The notes below the pieces were generated by a model. It saw nothing but the letters and a program-made list of their open reading frames with translations, was not told the origin of the DNA and searched no databases. From NCBI RefSeq assembly GCF_000196255.1, contig NC_006370.1:3113411-3177410 (forward strand): a DNA stretch of 64,000 nt, given 5' to 3'. Position numbers and translations under genes: made by a program. This document shows positions 34,491 through 43,337 of the stretch, piece after piece (positions within the stretch are counted from its first letter, which is position 1; every line of letters begins with the position of its first letter). Source of the stretch: Photobacterium profundum SS9. GTDB lineage: Bacteria; Pseudomonadota; Gammaproteobacteria; Enterobacterales; Vibrionaceae.

Positions 34491-35576
34491 TTAGATTTTT
34501 GGTGTGGTAGTCACTACATCTGCATTTTGACCACGGTGACGTAACAAGTGGTCCATCAATGTAATTGCTAGCATCGCTTCTGCAATTGGCACAGCACGAA
34601 TACCCACGCATGGATCGTGACGACCTTTAGTGATCACTTCTGCAGATTCACCTTTACTGGTAATCGTCTCACCCGGAACCGTAATACTTGAAGTCGGCTT
34701 TAATGCAATATGGGCCACAATATTTTGCCCAGAAGAAATGCCACCTAAAATGCCACCAGCATGGTTGGTTTTAAAACCATCAAGTGTCATTTCATCACGG
34801 TGCTGACTACCACGTTGTTCGATAACTTCAAAGCCATCACCAATCTCAACGCCTTTAACTGCATTGATACTCATCAGTGAATGCGCAACATCAGCATCTA
34901 AACGGTCAAAAACAGGTTCGCCTAAACCGACAGGCACATTACTTGCGACAACCGTTAGTTTGGCACCAATTGAATCGCCTTCTTTTTTCAGCTTACGAAT
35001 AAGCTCGTCAAAGGCATCAACTTTATCGGCATCTGGGCAGAAAAAAGCATTCTGTTCAATTTGTTCCCAATCGACTTTATCGATCTTCACAGCACCCATT
35101 TGTGATAAGTACGCACGCACTTCAATACCATGAATCTGTTTCAGGTACTTCTTCGCCACAGCACCCGCAGCGACTCGCATTGCTGTTTCACGAGCAGAAG
35201 AACGACCACCACCACGGTAATCACGTACCCCATATTTTTGGTGGTATGTGTAATCAGCGTGACCAGGGCGGAATAAGTCTTGGATATTGGAATAATCTTT
35301 AGAACGCTGATCGGTATTTTCAATCAACAAACCAATGGATGTTCCGGTTGTTTGCCCTTCAAATACACCTGAAAGGATTTTTACTTCATCCGCTTCGCGA
35401 CGTTGTGTGGTGTATTTAGACGTACCAGGGCGACGACGGTCAAGGTCGTGTTGCATGTCTTTTTCTGTCAGCGAAAGACCAGGAGGGCAGCCATCAATGA
35501 TACAGCCTAATGCTATACCATGACTTTCACCGAATGTGGTGACGCGAAATAGTTGTCCAATCGTGTTGCCTGCCAT
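34491..35576 (-). CDS. aroC: chorismate synthase
   Basis: The 361-residue protein begins [20 protein letters not shown] and contains the chorismate synthase signatures [38 protein letters not shown] and [18 protein letters not shown]. It converts 5-enolpyruvylshikimate-3-phosphate to chorismate with reduced FMN, the last common step of aromatic amino acid synthesis. In E. coli aroC lies near yfcM-yfcL; here about 22 kb of polysaccharide genes separate them. Confidence 0.98.
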   Translation of the reverse strand: MAGNTIGQLFRVTTFGESHGIALGCIIDGCPPGLSLTEKDMQHDLDRRRPGTSKYTTQRREADEVKILSGVFEGQTTGTSIGLLIENTDQRSKDYSNIQDLFRPGHADYTYHQKYGVRDYRGGGRSSARETAMRVAAGAVAKKYLKQIHGIEVRAYLSQMGAVKIDKVDWEQIEQNAFFCPDADKVDAFDELIRKLKKEGDSIGAKLTVVASNVPVGLGEPVFDRLDADVAHSLMSINAVKGVEIGDGFEVIEQRGSQHRDEMTLDGFKTNHAGGILGGISSGQNIVAHIALKPTSSITVPGETITSKGESAEVITKGRHDPCVGIRAVPIAEAMLAITLMDHLLRHRGQNADVVTTTPKI

Positions 35577-35723
35577 TACTTCCTCTGTCTTTATCCGCTA
35601 CTTGATCACGTTAGGTAACGTTTTCGTTAATGACTACATAGTGCAAAGTTGTGACATGGATTGCAAGGGGGAATTCGGCTCTTTATAAAGCCGAATACTA
35701 TCGGTACAGTTACGCCGAAATCG

Positions 35724-37619
35724 TTACGCTGTTGCCGTTTGAACTTTCACCATGCGCATTTTTTTCAGTGCAACTGCCACGAGGGCTGTTACAAGCATAC
35801 CTGTCGCCATACATAGCAGTGCAAGTAGTGGCTTGTTCATAGCCCCTAATAACGCAACCACTGGACCACCGTGTGCCACGCTGTTGGTGATACCGAATGA
35901 GAACGCCATAACCGCAGCAACCATACTGCCCAATACGTTGGCAGGGATAACAGATAACGGATCTTGCGCAGCAAAAGGAATCGCACCTTCAGAAATACCC
36001 ACCAAGCCCATTGCACCTGCCGCTTTACCTGCCTCGATTTCACTCTCTTCGAAGATATTCAGTTTACGACCAATCACTGTCGCTAAGGCCATACCCAGCG
36101 GTGCAACAGGGATCGCACAAGCCATTGCACCCATAAATTGGGTTTGACCATTAGCAATCATGCCTACAGAGAATAGGAACGCCACCTTATTAAAAGGACC
36201 GCCCATATCAAAACCTGCCATACCACCTAACACGATACCCAGTAAAACAACGTTACCCGTGCTCATGTTGGTTAGAAGCGCATTTAAGCCTTCCATCAAG
36301 CCAGCAATCGGCGCACCAATCACAAAGATAAACGCACCTGCAATAAACAAGGTACCCGTAATAGGCGCAATCATGATTGGTACTAAAGGCTGAATCATTT
36401 TATGGTAGTTACGCGTCGCGATAAACCGCACAAAATACCCGACCAGTAGGCCAGCAACAATCGCGCCAATGAAACCGGTTCCCGCTTCAGCACCGTAGAA
36501 CGAGCCGTCATTCGCAATCCAACCACCAATGAAACCTGGGACTAAGCCCGGACGATCAGCAATCGCAAACGCAATGTAACCCGCAAGTACTGGAATCATC
36601 AGTTTGAAGGCAATCACACCCACATCTAATACTGACTGCCACAAGCTCCCTTCAGGAATCGCCATACCCGCATCTGTCGGTTGGCCACCAATCGCTAACG
36701 ATAACGCAATCAACAAACCACCAGTAACTACAAACGGGATCATGTGTGATACGCCGTTCATCAAATAACGGTATAGATTTGAACGCGCCTCTGACACTTT
36801 ACTTTCTGTCGAGGTTGGCTTTTCATTTGAGGCATCAAATGGCGCGGCCGCCAATGCTTGTTCAATCACGCCTTTGCCGTCTTTGATCGGTGCTTTTACA
36901 CCAGTCTTAATTAATTTTTTACCCGCAAAGCGCGCCATATCAACTTGCTTATCACAACTCACGATAATGGCATCGGCACGGGCAATCTCTTCGGCTGTTG
37001 GTGTGTTTTTCACCCCAATAGACCCGTTAGTTTCGACCTTAATTTCATACCCCATCGCGGCAGCTGCTTTTTCCAGCGCTTCTGCTGCTAAGTAAGTATG
37101 TGCAACACCAGCAGGACAACCAGTCACACCAATCAGAAAACCTTGATCTTTTGCGACGCTTGGCGCAGCCGCTTTTTTCTCTAGCAATAACGCCAAGGCA
37201 TCTGCCGGGGTTTTAGCCGCTAAGAACGCCTCAATGAAACCGTCTTCAATCAACTTCGAGGATAATTCAGCTAGCACTTCAATATGGTGGTTGGCGCCGC
37301 CATCTGGCGATGCAATCATGAAAAAGAGTTTGGAAGGTAAGCCGTCTTCTGCGCCGTATTCTATGCCTTGGCGACTTACACCAATAGCCACTGCGGGTGA
37401 TACAACCGCGGCACTTTTGGCGTGTGGTAATGCTACGCCGTCTTCAAACCCGGTATTTCCCAGCTCTTCACGTGCTTGGATATCCGCAATAAATTGGGCT
37501 TTATCACCCACCTTGCCTTGCTGAGCAAGCATCTCTGCCATTTCAGTAAATACTGCATCTTTAGTCGTCGCCTGTAAATTCAGACAGATTAGTTTTTCGT
37601 TGATGAGTGTTGTGATCAT
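35724..37619 (-). CDS. manP: fructose-family PTS transporter EIIABC, probably for mannose (ManP)
   Basis: The 631-residue protein has three PTS domains in order. EIIA-2 has active His66 in VALPHAKS. EIIB has the phosphocysteine at Cys168 in GVTGCPAGVAHTY. A membrane EIIC starts about residue 290 with NGVSHMIPFVVTGG, followed by GFIGGWIAND and GGMAGFDMGGPFNK. It imports and phosphorylates a hexose. Linkage to manA and an AraC-type regulator in the same order as the Vibrio mannose locus supports mannose as substrate; fructose cannot be excluded. No fruK or fruB is nearby. A likely CRP site lies about 350 bases upstream. Confidence 0.88.
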   Translation of the reverse strand: MITTLINEKLICLNLQATTKDAVFTEMAEMLAQQGKVGDKAQFIADIQAREELGNTGFEDGVALPHAKSAAVVSPAVAIGVSRQGIEYGAEDGLPSKLFFMIASPDGGANHHIEVLAELSSKLIEDGFIEAFLAAKTPADALALLLEKKAAAPSVAKDQGFLIGVTGCPAGVAHTYLAAEALEKAAAAMGYEIKVETNGSIGVKNTPTAEEIARADAIIVSCDKQVDMARFAGKKLIKTGVKAPIKDGKGVIEQALAAAPFDASNEKPTSTESKVSEARSNLYRYLMNGVSHMIPFVVTGGLLIALSLAIGGQPTDAGMAIPEGSLWQSVLDVGVIAFKLMIPVLAGYIAFAIADRPGLVPGFIGGWIANDGSFYGAEAGTGFIGAIVAGLLVGYFVRFIATRNYHKMIQPLVPIMIAPITGTLFIAGAFIFVIGAPIAGLMEGLNALLTNMSTGNVVLLGIVLGGMAGFDMGGPFNKVAFLFSVGMIANGQTQFMGAMACAIPVAPLGMALATVIGRKLNIFEESEIEAGKAAGAMGLVGISEGAIPFAAQDPLSVIPANVLGSMVAAVMAFSFGITNSVAHGGPVVALLGAMNKPLLALLCMATGMLVTALVAVALKKMRMVKVQTATA

Positions 37620-38112
37620 CGTTCTATCCCCGATTTATTCTCTTCTGTGTCGCTTTACACCTAGGATGTATTCATCCATTGATGGTGCGCTCATTTCTAT
37701 AACTATTGTGGTCGTTGGCAAGCCATTTCGATAGAGCATAAAAAAGGCTTTAACTGGATATTTGTACCCTACATTGTTCAATGTGACCGACATCTCACAT
37801 ACTCAGCCATATGCCAGCTCGTAATAAAGCCCACACAAACACATTAAAATACAAATAGTTAAAATGATAATTAACATTAATCATAGCTATGGAGGTAAAA
37901 ACAAATAACCAAAAAAAAGTTAATAGCTGCAATAAAGTAACTCTTAAATTAATTAAGAATGCAGTATTTAGGTGATAAGGATCACAAAATAAAACTCATA
38001 GATAGAGCAAGATGGAATAAAGGTAAGGTTTTATATGACGGTGGGAACGATAACCATCGTTGAGGCATTAAAAAGGACAGTGTGAAATGTGGGGCAGTAA
38101 AATTAGGAGCTT
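37620..38112. other. manP upstream region
   Basis: About 490 bases without a gene lie between manP and the hairpin behind manA. The one recognisable element is the CRP-like site near 37971-37986. The rest is AT-rich and no open frame or RNA gene was seen, so manP may have a long untranslated leader or a promoter closer to its start. Confidence 0.5.
37968..37989 (-). promoter_or_regulatory. putative CRP-cAMP binding site upstream of manP
   Basis: On the minus strand the core reads TGTGATCCTTATCACC, matching the TGTGA-N6-TCACA consensus at nine of ten positions and flanked by A/T. Catabolite control of a mannose PTS would be expected. It lies about 350 bases before the manP start codon. Confidence 0.6.
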
Positions 38113-38175
38113 AAGCTTATATACCCATGTTACCTCAAGGTGCTTTGTATCTTGAGGTATCATGGGGATAGCTTA
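38113..38175. repeat. long imperfect hairpin with ends like the Vibrio-type dispersed repeat
   Basis: The left arm runs from AAGCTTATATACCCATG through TTACCTCAAG; the right arm runs from CTTGAGGTATCATGGG to GATAGCTT. The two arms are near-complementary around an ~11-base loop. The inner sequences TATACCC-TTACCTCAAG match the termini of the 268-base repeat at 55549. It may be a minimal derivative containing only the two ends of that element, and could serve as a terminator behind manA. Confidence 0.65.
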
Positions 38176-38232
38176 AACCCCTTCTCGTCTTTTTAGATAT
38201 GCTTAGTTTATACAGCTTGGTTTTGTAAGAGC

Positions 38233-39432
38233 TTAGTTGTAGGCTCTCGCAAAACAACCATTACAGCTAGCAGCATAGCGCTGCGCGTAGGCAGGAATGA
38301 ATACTGACTCCCCTTTTTCAATTGTGATTGTTTCACCGTTTTGGTGCGTCACAGTAACAGGGGCATCGACTGCAAATAAGATCTCAGCACTGTGATGCTC
38401 GATCACTGTATTACTTACTTGCTGATAAACGCTGAACTTAAAATCAGGTACCGGTATAGGATAATGCTGGCTACCCTCACCCAGTTCAGGGGCAAGTAAC
38501 AAACTGTCTACTGGTTTAGTAACAAACAAGGTGCTTGCCACCAATTCTGGCACATCCATGTATTTCGGGGTTAGCCCGGCACGTAATACATTATCTGAAT
38601 TGGCCATGATCTCTAAACCGGTTCCTTTGATGTAAGCATGCGGTGTGCAGGCGTCAAGGAACATGGCTTCACCCGGCTGAAGGGTTAATACATTCAACAT
38701 TAATGGCGCGAACAGACCGATATCACCAGGGTATTGCTCTGCTAATTCAATCAGTAAACCAAATAACGCGTCTTCTTTATGGGTATTAGCGTAGGCTAAC
38801 AATGCGTTCACTGCCGTTTCTTTCACTTCCCCTTCAAGAGATAACATCGCTTGGAAAAAAGCTTGTAGACCGGCTTCGTTTTGTTCTGCAGAAAATGCCG
38901 CCACTAAGTCAGACAATACTGGAATATTGAGTGTTTCAAATTGCACCACAATATCGGCAATTTCACGGAAGCCATTCATTGCTTGATAAGGCGTTAACGC
39001 AAACACTAATTCAGGCTTATGGTTTGGATCTTTATAATTACGGTTACCCGCATTGCGAGGAATACCTTCAGCGTCTTCTTTGGCAAAACCAACTTCGGCT
39101 TGGGCTTTACTTGGGTGCACTTGAATAGACAGTGCTTTTTCAGCCGCTAATACTTTGAATAAATACGGTAATTCACCAAACGTCGCCTGAGTGTTCGCTC
39201 CTAAAATAGCCTCAGGATCGGTGGCAATGAAATCAGACAATAATACTGACTTACCAGACATATCGATTGCCGAACAACCATTGGGGTGGGCCCCCATCCA
39301 AATTTCAGCTTGCGGCTGAGCATCTGGGTTTACAGTGCCAAACAGCTGCTGCACAGAAGTAACACTGCCCCATGGGTAATTTTGAATTACATTATCCATT
39401 TTGAAAAATACAGGACGGATTGAATCAGTCAT
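38233..39432 (-). CDS. manA: mannose-6-phosphate isomerase, class I
   Basis: The protein of about 399 residues begins MTDSIRPVFFKMDNVIQNYPWGS, the typical start of type I phosphomannose isomerases. It continues with AEIWMGAHPNG, ALSIQVHPSK, the zinc-site region NHKPELVFAL and the signature GTGLEIMANSDNVLRAGLTPKY. It interconverts mannose-6-phosphate and fructose-6-phosphate, feeding mannose from the PTS into glycolysis. The start at 39432 has AAGGA nine bases upstream and matches homologues; the longer frame to 39507 adds an unlikely N-terminus. A long hairpin follows the stop. Confidence 0.96.
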   Translation of the reverse strand: MTDSIRPVFFKMDNVIQNYPWGSVTSVQQLFGTVNPDAQPQAEIWMGAHPNGCSAIDMSGKSVLLSDFIATDPEAILGANTQATFGELPYLFKVLAAEKALSIQVHPSKAQAEVGFAKEDAEGIPRNAGNRNYKDPNHKPELVFALTPYQAMNGFREIADIVVQFETLNIPVLSDLVAAFSAEQNEAGLQAFFQAMLSLEGEVKETAVNALLAYANTHKEDALFGLLIELAEQYPGDIGLFAPLMLNVLTLQPGEAMFLDACTPHAYIKGTGLEIMANSDNVLRAGLTPKYMDVPELVASTLFVTKPVDSLLLAPELGEGSQHYPIPVPDFKFSVYQQVSNTVIEHHSAEILFAVDAPVTVTHQNGETITIEKGESVFIPAYAQRYAASCNGCFARAYN

Positions 39433-39843
39433 TACCATAAATCCTTGTTGAATATGATCATCAAGATCGAACATTAAAATCAAATGCGTTAAAACGACTT
39501 TCATCAATCAGCTATTTATCAACCATGGTTATTTACAAAATAGCTATTCGTAAACTAATGGAAGCCGCAAACTGATGGAAGTCGTTTCGTTATCGATATT
39601 TACTGCTAGTTTTGTTAGCTCATCAACCAACACAATGCCGATCAACGCCGCAAGACTATAGCAAAATCGTTTACCCGATTGCGATATGCATTCATCATAA
39701 ACTATTGGCTATCTTGTTTAAGATCATGATTTACCCTTCGGATAACCAGTAAGATAATTTCACCAGATAGTTACATTTAACTGACTTATCGTGGCATTTG
39801 GCATCTATTTAAGCGCTTTTACACACTTTAACCATGAGCATCT
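39433..39843. other. divergent promoter region between manA and the AraC-type regulator
   Basis: About 410 bases lie between the two divergent genes and must contain both promoters and the probable binding sites of the regulator. No clear operator, RNA gene or additional open frame could be picked out by eye. Confidence 0.5.
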
Positions 39844-40689
39844 ATGAGTACTGTATTTCTCGATATCATTGATACTGTTTTATCTGAACGGGAGAATTTT
39901 AACCGTATTTGGTTTGCAGGTGATCAACATGCGCCTCCCGCCTTTAGCTATCAAGTCAATTTTCCACGGCTGGAGCTGGTATTAAGTGGGGAATATATTA
40001 ATCAACTCGAAGATCCCGTGATGGGAATTAGCGAAGTTAGCCTAATGGCGGGTGATGCTATTTACATTCCCCCTAATACTTGGAATAAACCTAATTGGGA
40101 GAATGAATGTTCGGTATTGAGCTTACTGTTTGGCAAACGTCAATTGGGGTTCAGCTTAGTCAGTAAAGGCAAAGAAAGCGTTGGGTTTTACGACGTACAG
40201 AAGCACAGTATTCAGGCTTGGACTGGGCATGCTATCGACCACATTTTGAGTGCCCTGAATACCTTAGCCAAAGAGCCAAATCACAGCCCGATGGATGAGC
40301 ATTTGTTAATGGCATTATTGAGCTATTGCCGCACGATGATCCACTCACCCACGCAATCTGCAAAAACACGCAGTGAGGATCTTTATCAGGGGATTTGTAT
40401 CTATATTCAAGAAAACTTTCACCGAGCGGTTACCCGTGAAACCATTGCACACCGCTTTAACGTCTCACCCAATCATCTTTCACGCTTATTTCGCCAGCAA
40501 GGGCACATGCGGCTCGCCGATTATATCTGCTGGGTAAGGCTAGAACGGGCAAAGTTCATGTTGAAAAAGTACCCTTTCCGCTTGCATGAAGTCGCGACAC
40601 GCTGCGGCTTCCAAGATGTGAATTATTTTTGTCGGGTATTTAAAAACAAAACAGGCAGAACGCCAACGGAATACCGGGAGATAACATAA
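39844..40689 (+). CDS. AraC-family transcriptional regulator of the mannose locus
   Basis: The 281-residue protein has an N-terminal cupin-type sensor region (residues about 20-110, with SLMAGDAIYIPPNTWNKP) and a C-terminal AraC DNA-binding domain (about 180-278). The latter contains two helix-turn-helix units, TIAHRFNVSPNHLSRLFRQQG and EVATRCGFQDVNYFCRVFKNKTG, followed by TPTEYR. It is divergent from manA and close to PTS genes, in the position of the mannose regulator of Vibrio. It probably activates manA and manP in response to mannose or its phosphate; the ligand is not known from sequence. Confidence 0.88.
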   Translation: MSTVFLDIIDTVLSERENFNRIWFAGDQHAPPAFSYQVNFPRLELVLSGEYINQLEDPVMGISEVSLMAGDAIYIPPNTWNKPNWENECSVLSLLFGKRQLGFSLVSKGKESVGFYDVQKHSIQAWTGHAIDHILSALNTLAKEPNHSPMDEHLLMALLSYCRTMIHSPTQSAKTRSEDLYQGICIYIQENFHRAVTRETIAHRFNVSPNHLSRLFRQQGHMRLADYICWVRLERAKFMLKKYPFRLHEVATRCGFQDVNYFCRVFKNKTGRTPTEYREIT

Positions 40690-40741
40690 CGAGTGATGGT
40701 ATAACAAGTCGTTTATCAGCTGAACGCTCAAGCTAAGCTGT

Positions 40742-41548
40742 TTAGCTCAACGACTCGACTGAGCTAAGCGCATTCAAGATAATCGCATGGATCACTGCAG
40801 GCGTTTTAGCCGTTGTTAGCGCTTCACAGAAATCATCATTGAGTAAGCATTGCGAGAAATGGGCAAAAGCCATCACCACTGGGCGCTGTGGTGGCTTGGG
40901 CAGCACCATTGCAATCATTTGTGTTACAGGTCCTCGGTTTGAACCCCACTCAATACCCGCATTACTGCTTAATACCGCCATACCCGGTAATGTAATAGAT
41001 TCATGCATGATATGAGGCAAAGCGATCTGTTGTCCCATCACTGTCGCAGAGACTTTTTCTCTAGCCATAAAACATTCGACTAACTGTTTTTTAGTGCCAG
41101 TGCTGACTTTTTGCTGATTCAACCGATCCACCAGCGATGCAATCACTTTGGGTTTCGGTGTCGCGGCATCGACTGTTGAAATCGACTGGACTGAAAACGA
41201 AAAATCGAAGGGTAACGGTGACTGAATGTTAGCCAATAAACCTGAGGACGATGCACTTTTCATACGACGCTGAATAACAGGTTTAGCAAATTCGGCAATG
41301 AATTCAGTTAATACCATATGGGCTAACTCAGCATCATTCCCTTGAATCACCAACTGGCAAAGTTCACCCGGTTTGCTCGCGAGACTGAGCATACGAAGAG
41401 GTTGGCGAATATCTGCTTTACGTAACTGACGAAGATTTAACAACGTGACTGATGAGCGGAAATAATCAGCCAAACGTTTTAGTTGATGAAGCTGATAAGA
41501 CGGTAAGCCTTTCGAACAGCAATAAAAGGTTATGCGCCGTTGGATCAT
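40742..41548 (-). CDS. degenerate HPr-like domain fused to a PTS EIIA domain
   Basis: The 268-residue protein has two parts. Residues about 1-95 have the size and spacing of an HPr domain (LHQLKRLADYF, MLSLASKPGELCQLVIQGNDAELA), but the active-site GLHARPA is replaced by GLPSYQL, so the phosphorylated histidine is lost. Residues about 130-265 are an EIIA-2 domain with active His179 in IALPHIMHESI. It starts two bases after the free EIIB gene. It may pass phosphate to that EIIB or act as a regulatory PTS protein. No matching EIIC is encoded nearby. Confidence 0.75.
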   Translation of the reverse strand: MIQRRITFYCCSKGLPSYQLHQLKRLADYFRSSVTLLNLRQLRKADIRQPLRMLSLASKPGELCQLVIQGNDAELAHMVLTEFIAEFAKPVIQRRMKSASSSGLLANIQSPLPFDFSFSVQSISTVDAATPKPKVIASLVDRLNQQKVSTGTKKQLVECFMAREKVSATVMGQQIALPHIMHESITLPGMAVLSSNAGIEWGSNRGPVTQMIAMVLPKPPQRPVVMAFAHFSQCLLNDDFCEALTTAKTPAVIHAIILNALSSVESLS

Positions 41549-41549
41549 C

Positions 41550-41852
41550 TTACAATTCCTGACAACGTTGAATAACAGCGGTCGGGTTAATTAACACTTC
41601 TTCAATGGTCACACAGTGGATTTTACTGCCCGTAAAACGACCCCGCTGTTCTACTTCGATATCAGACGCTATCAAGACGATATCTGCTCGGGCAATATCT
41701 TGTGGGGTTAATAGGTTTTCAATACCCATCGCCCCTTGGGTTTCAACTTGAATTTGAATCCCTAGTTGATGGGCCGTTTTGGTGAGTACATCGGCAGCCA
41801 TATAAGTATGTGCAATACCCGTCGGACATGCTGTGACAGCAACGATTTTCAT
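41550..41852 (-). CDS. free PTS EIIB component, fructose family
   Basis: The 100-residue protein is a complete EIIB of the fructose type: VAVTACPTGIAHTYMAADVL with phosphocysteine Cys9, then ARADIVLIASDIEVEQRGRF. The ATG has GAGGAAG upstream. It is followed directly by the HPr-like/EIIA gene, so the pair makes two soluble PTS parts without a membrane component. They could serve ManP or a distant EIIC. Confidence 0.9.
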   Translation of the reverse strand: MKIVAVTACPTGIAHTYMAADVLTKTAHQLGIQIQVETQGAMGIENLLTPQDIARADIVLIASDIEVEQRGRFTGSKIHCVTIEEVLINPTAVIQRCQEL

Positions 41853-41900
41853 GGTTCTTCCTCTATAACATTAAAAATATAAATACAACGTCAGAAATAT

Positions 41901-41941
41901 AAAAAAGCGAGCAGCAAGTAAATAGTTACTCGAAGCTCGCA
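41901..41941 (-). terminator. rho-independent terminator of rluF
   Basis: GCGAGC (41907-41912) pairs with GCTCGC (41935-41940), with an inner AGTAA/TTACT stem. On the minus strand a run of six T follows. It lies just after the rluF stop. Confidence 0.85.
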
Positions 41942-41976
41942 TTTTACTCTTAATCAACTATTTAGCGTATTGCTAA

Positions 41977-43095
41977 TTATGACTCTCTTTTTGATTTCCA
42001 CTTCTTGATGCCGCTACTTGGCTTATTGCCACGTGGTGCTTGGCTATCGCGCGCACTTTGATCACGAAAACTTTGATGATCACGGCTCTGGCTTGGGCGG
42101 CTATCACCATGACGTGCACTGCCGTTACGACTATCTGTTGATTTATCATCACGATCAGTATTACGACGGGTACGGGTGAATTCGCCTTTGGCTTTAAACG
42201 TTTTATACGTTGCATCACGCATACCACGTTCACGCTCGCGTTGGCGCTCTTCTGCTGCTTGTTGACGGCTATCAAACAACTTAGCATCTGTGGCTTTCGC
42301 AATCGCTTGCCCTTCCGCATCGACTTTAGATGCTTCTTCAGTGCCGCTCGACTGTGAAATTAGGGTGTTAATTTCAGCAATTTCAGCATCGGTTAGGTAA
42401 CGCCATTTACCGTTTGGTAAGCCATCGATGGTGATGTTCATAATACGTACTCGACGCAATTTATACACATCGTAACCGAGTGCTTCACACATACGGCGGA
42501 TCTGACGGTTTAGACCTTGAGTTAGCGTAATACGGAATGAATAGTCCGTTTCTTTCTTTACGATACAAGGCAAGGTGACCGTATCAAGGATTTCAACACC
42601 TGATGCCATTTTTTCTAAGAATTCAGGGGTGATCTGGTGACTAACACGGACCACGTATTCTTTTTCGTGTGAGTTACCCGCACGCAGAATTTTATTAACG
42701 ATATCGCCATCGTTGGTCAAAAAGATCAAACCATCAGAGGGCTTATCTAGACGACCAATCGGGAAAATACGTTTGCGGTGGCCAATAAAGTCCACAATGT
42801 TATCTTTAACATGACGCTCTGTTGTACACGTTACCCCTGTCGGCTTATTCAGCGCAATATAGATAGGGCGCTCTTTCGCACGTAACGGTTTATCATCAAC
42901 GAGTACTTCGTCATCTGGCATCACTTTAGTGCCCATTTCTGGCTGTGTACCATTAATGGTTACTCTTCCCTGATCAATTAGCTTGTCCGCCTCACGGCGT
43001 GAGCAATAGCCTGTATCACTGATGAATTTATTTAATCGAACTGGCTTGTTTTGTGGATCAAGCTGGTCTTTATTGTCAGACTGATTTTGTGGCAT
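41977..43095 (-). CDS. rluF: 23S rRNA pseudouridine synthase RluF
   Basis: The 372-residue protein has an N-terminal S4 RNA-binding domain (VRLNKFISDTGYCSRREADKLIDQG) and an RsuA/RluF-type catalytic domain with the active aspartate in IGRLDKPSDGLIFLTNDGD. GLNRQIRRMCEALGYDVYKLRRVRI and the RluF-like C-terminal region follow. A long, highly charged, disordered tail (about residues 270-372, rich in Arg, Asp and Ser) goes beyond the E. coli length of about 290 residues. It modifies U2604 in 23S rRNA. Confidence 0.93.
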   Translation of the reverse strand: MPQNQSDNKDQLDPQNKPVRLNKFISDTGYCSRREADKLIDQGRVTINGTQPEMGTKVMPDDEVLVDDKPLRAKERPIYIALNKPTGVTCTTERHVKDNIVDFIGHRKRIFPIGRLDKPSDGLIFLTNDGDIVNKILRAGNSHEKEYVVRVSHQITPEFLEKMASGVEILDTVTLPCIVKKETDYSFRITLTQGLNRQIRRMCEALGYDVYKLRRVRIMNITIDGLPNGKWRYLTDAEIAEINTLISQSSGTEEASKVDAEGQAIAKATDAKLFDSRQQAAEERQRERERGMRDATYKTFKAKGEFTRTRRNTDRDDKSTDSRNGSARHGDSRPSQSRDHQSFRDQSARDSQAPRGNKPSSGIKKWKSKRES

Positions 43096-43280
43096 GGGAT
43101 TCTTCTTTCGTAAGCGTTTCGCAACGCGATCAAGGGTGATGTTTTCTGTATCTGTTATACAGGCGTGATTTTACCTGAATCTCAACAAAACAGAACACTC
43201 TAATTATACCTATAAATGAAAATTATGGGGAAATACGATTTAAAACAACCAAGCAACTATTATCAGCATCTCACCCAATA

Positions 43281-43311
43281 AAAAACCGCCAGTTCATATT
43301 GGCGGTTTTTA
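43281..43311. terminator. bidirectional rho-independent terminator behind the RND pump genes
   Basis: AAAAACCGCC and GGCGGTTTTT form a 10-bp perfect stem around AGTTCATATT, with A- and T-runs on both sides. It lies 27 bases past the stop of the RND permease, for which it is the natural end. Confidence 0.92.
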
Positions 43312-43337
43312 TTTAATTATTATGCTCAATTAATTAT

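Noticed and set aside
35673..35696. Hairpin ATTCGGCT/AGCCGAAT as a terminator for manP
   Set aside because: The stem is good but no T-run follows on the minus strand, so I did not list it as a terminator.
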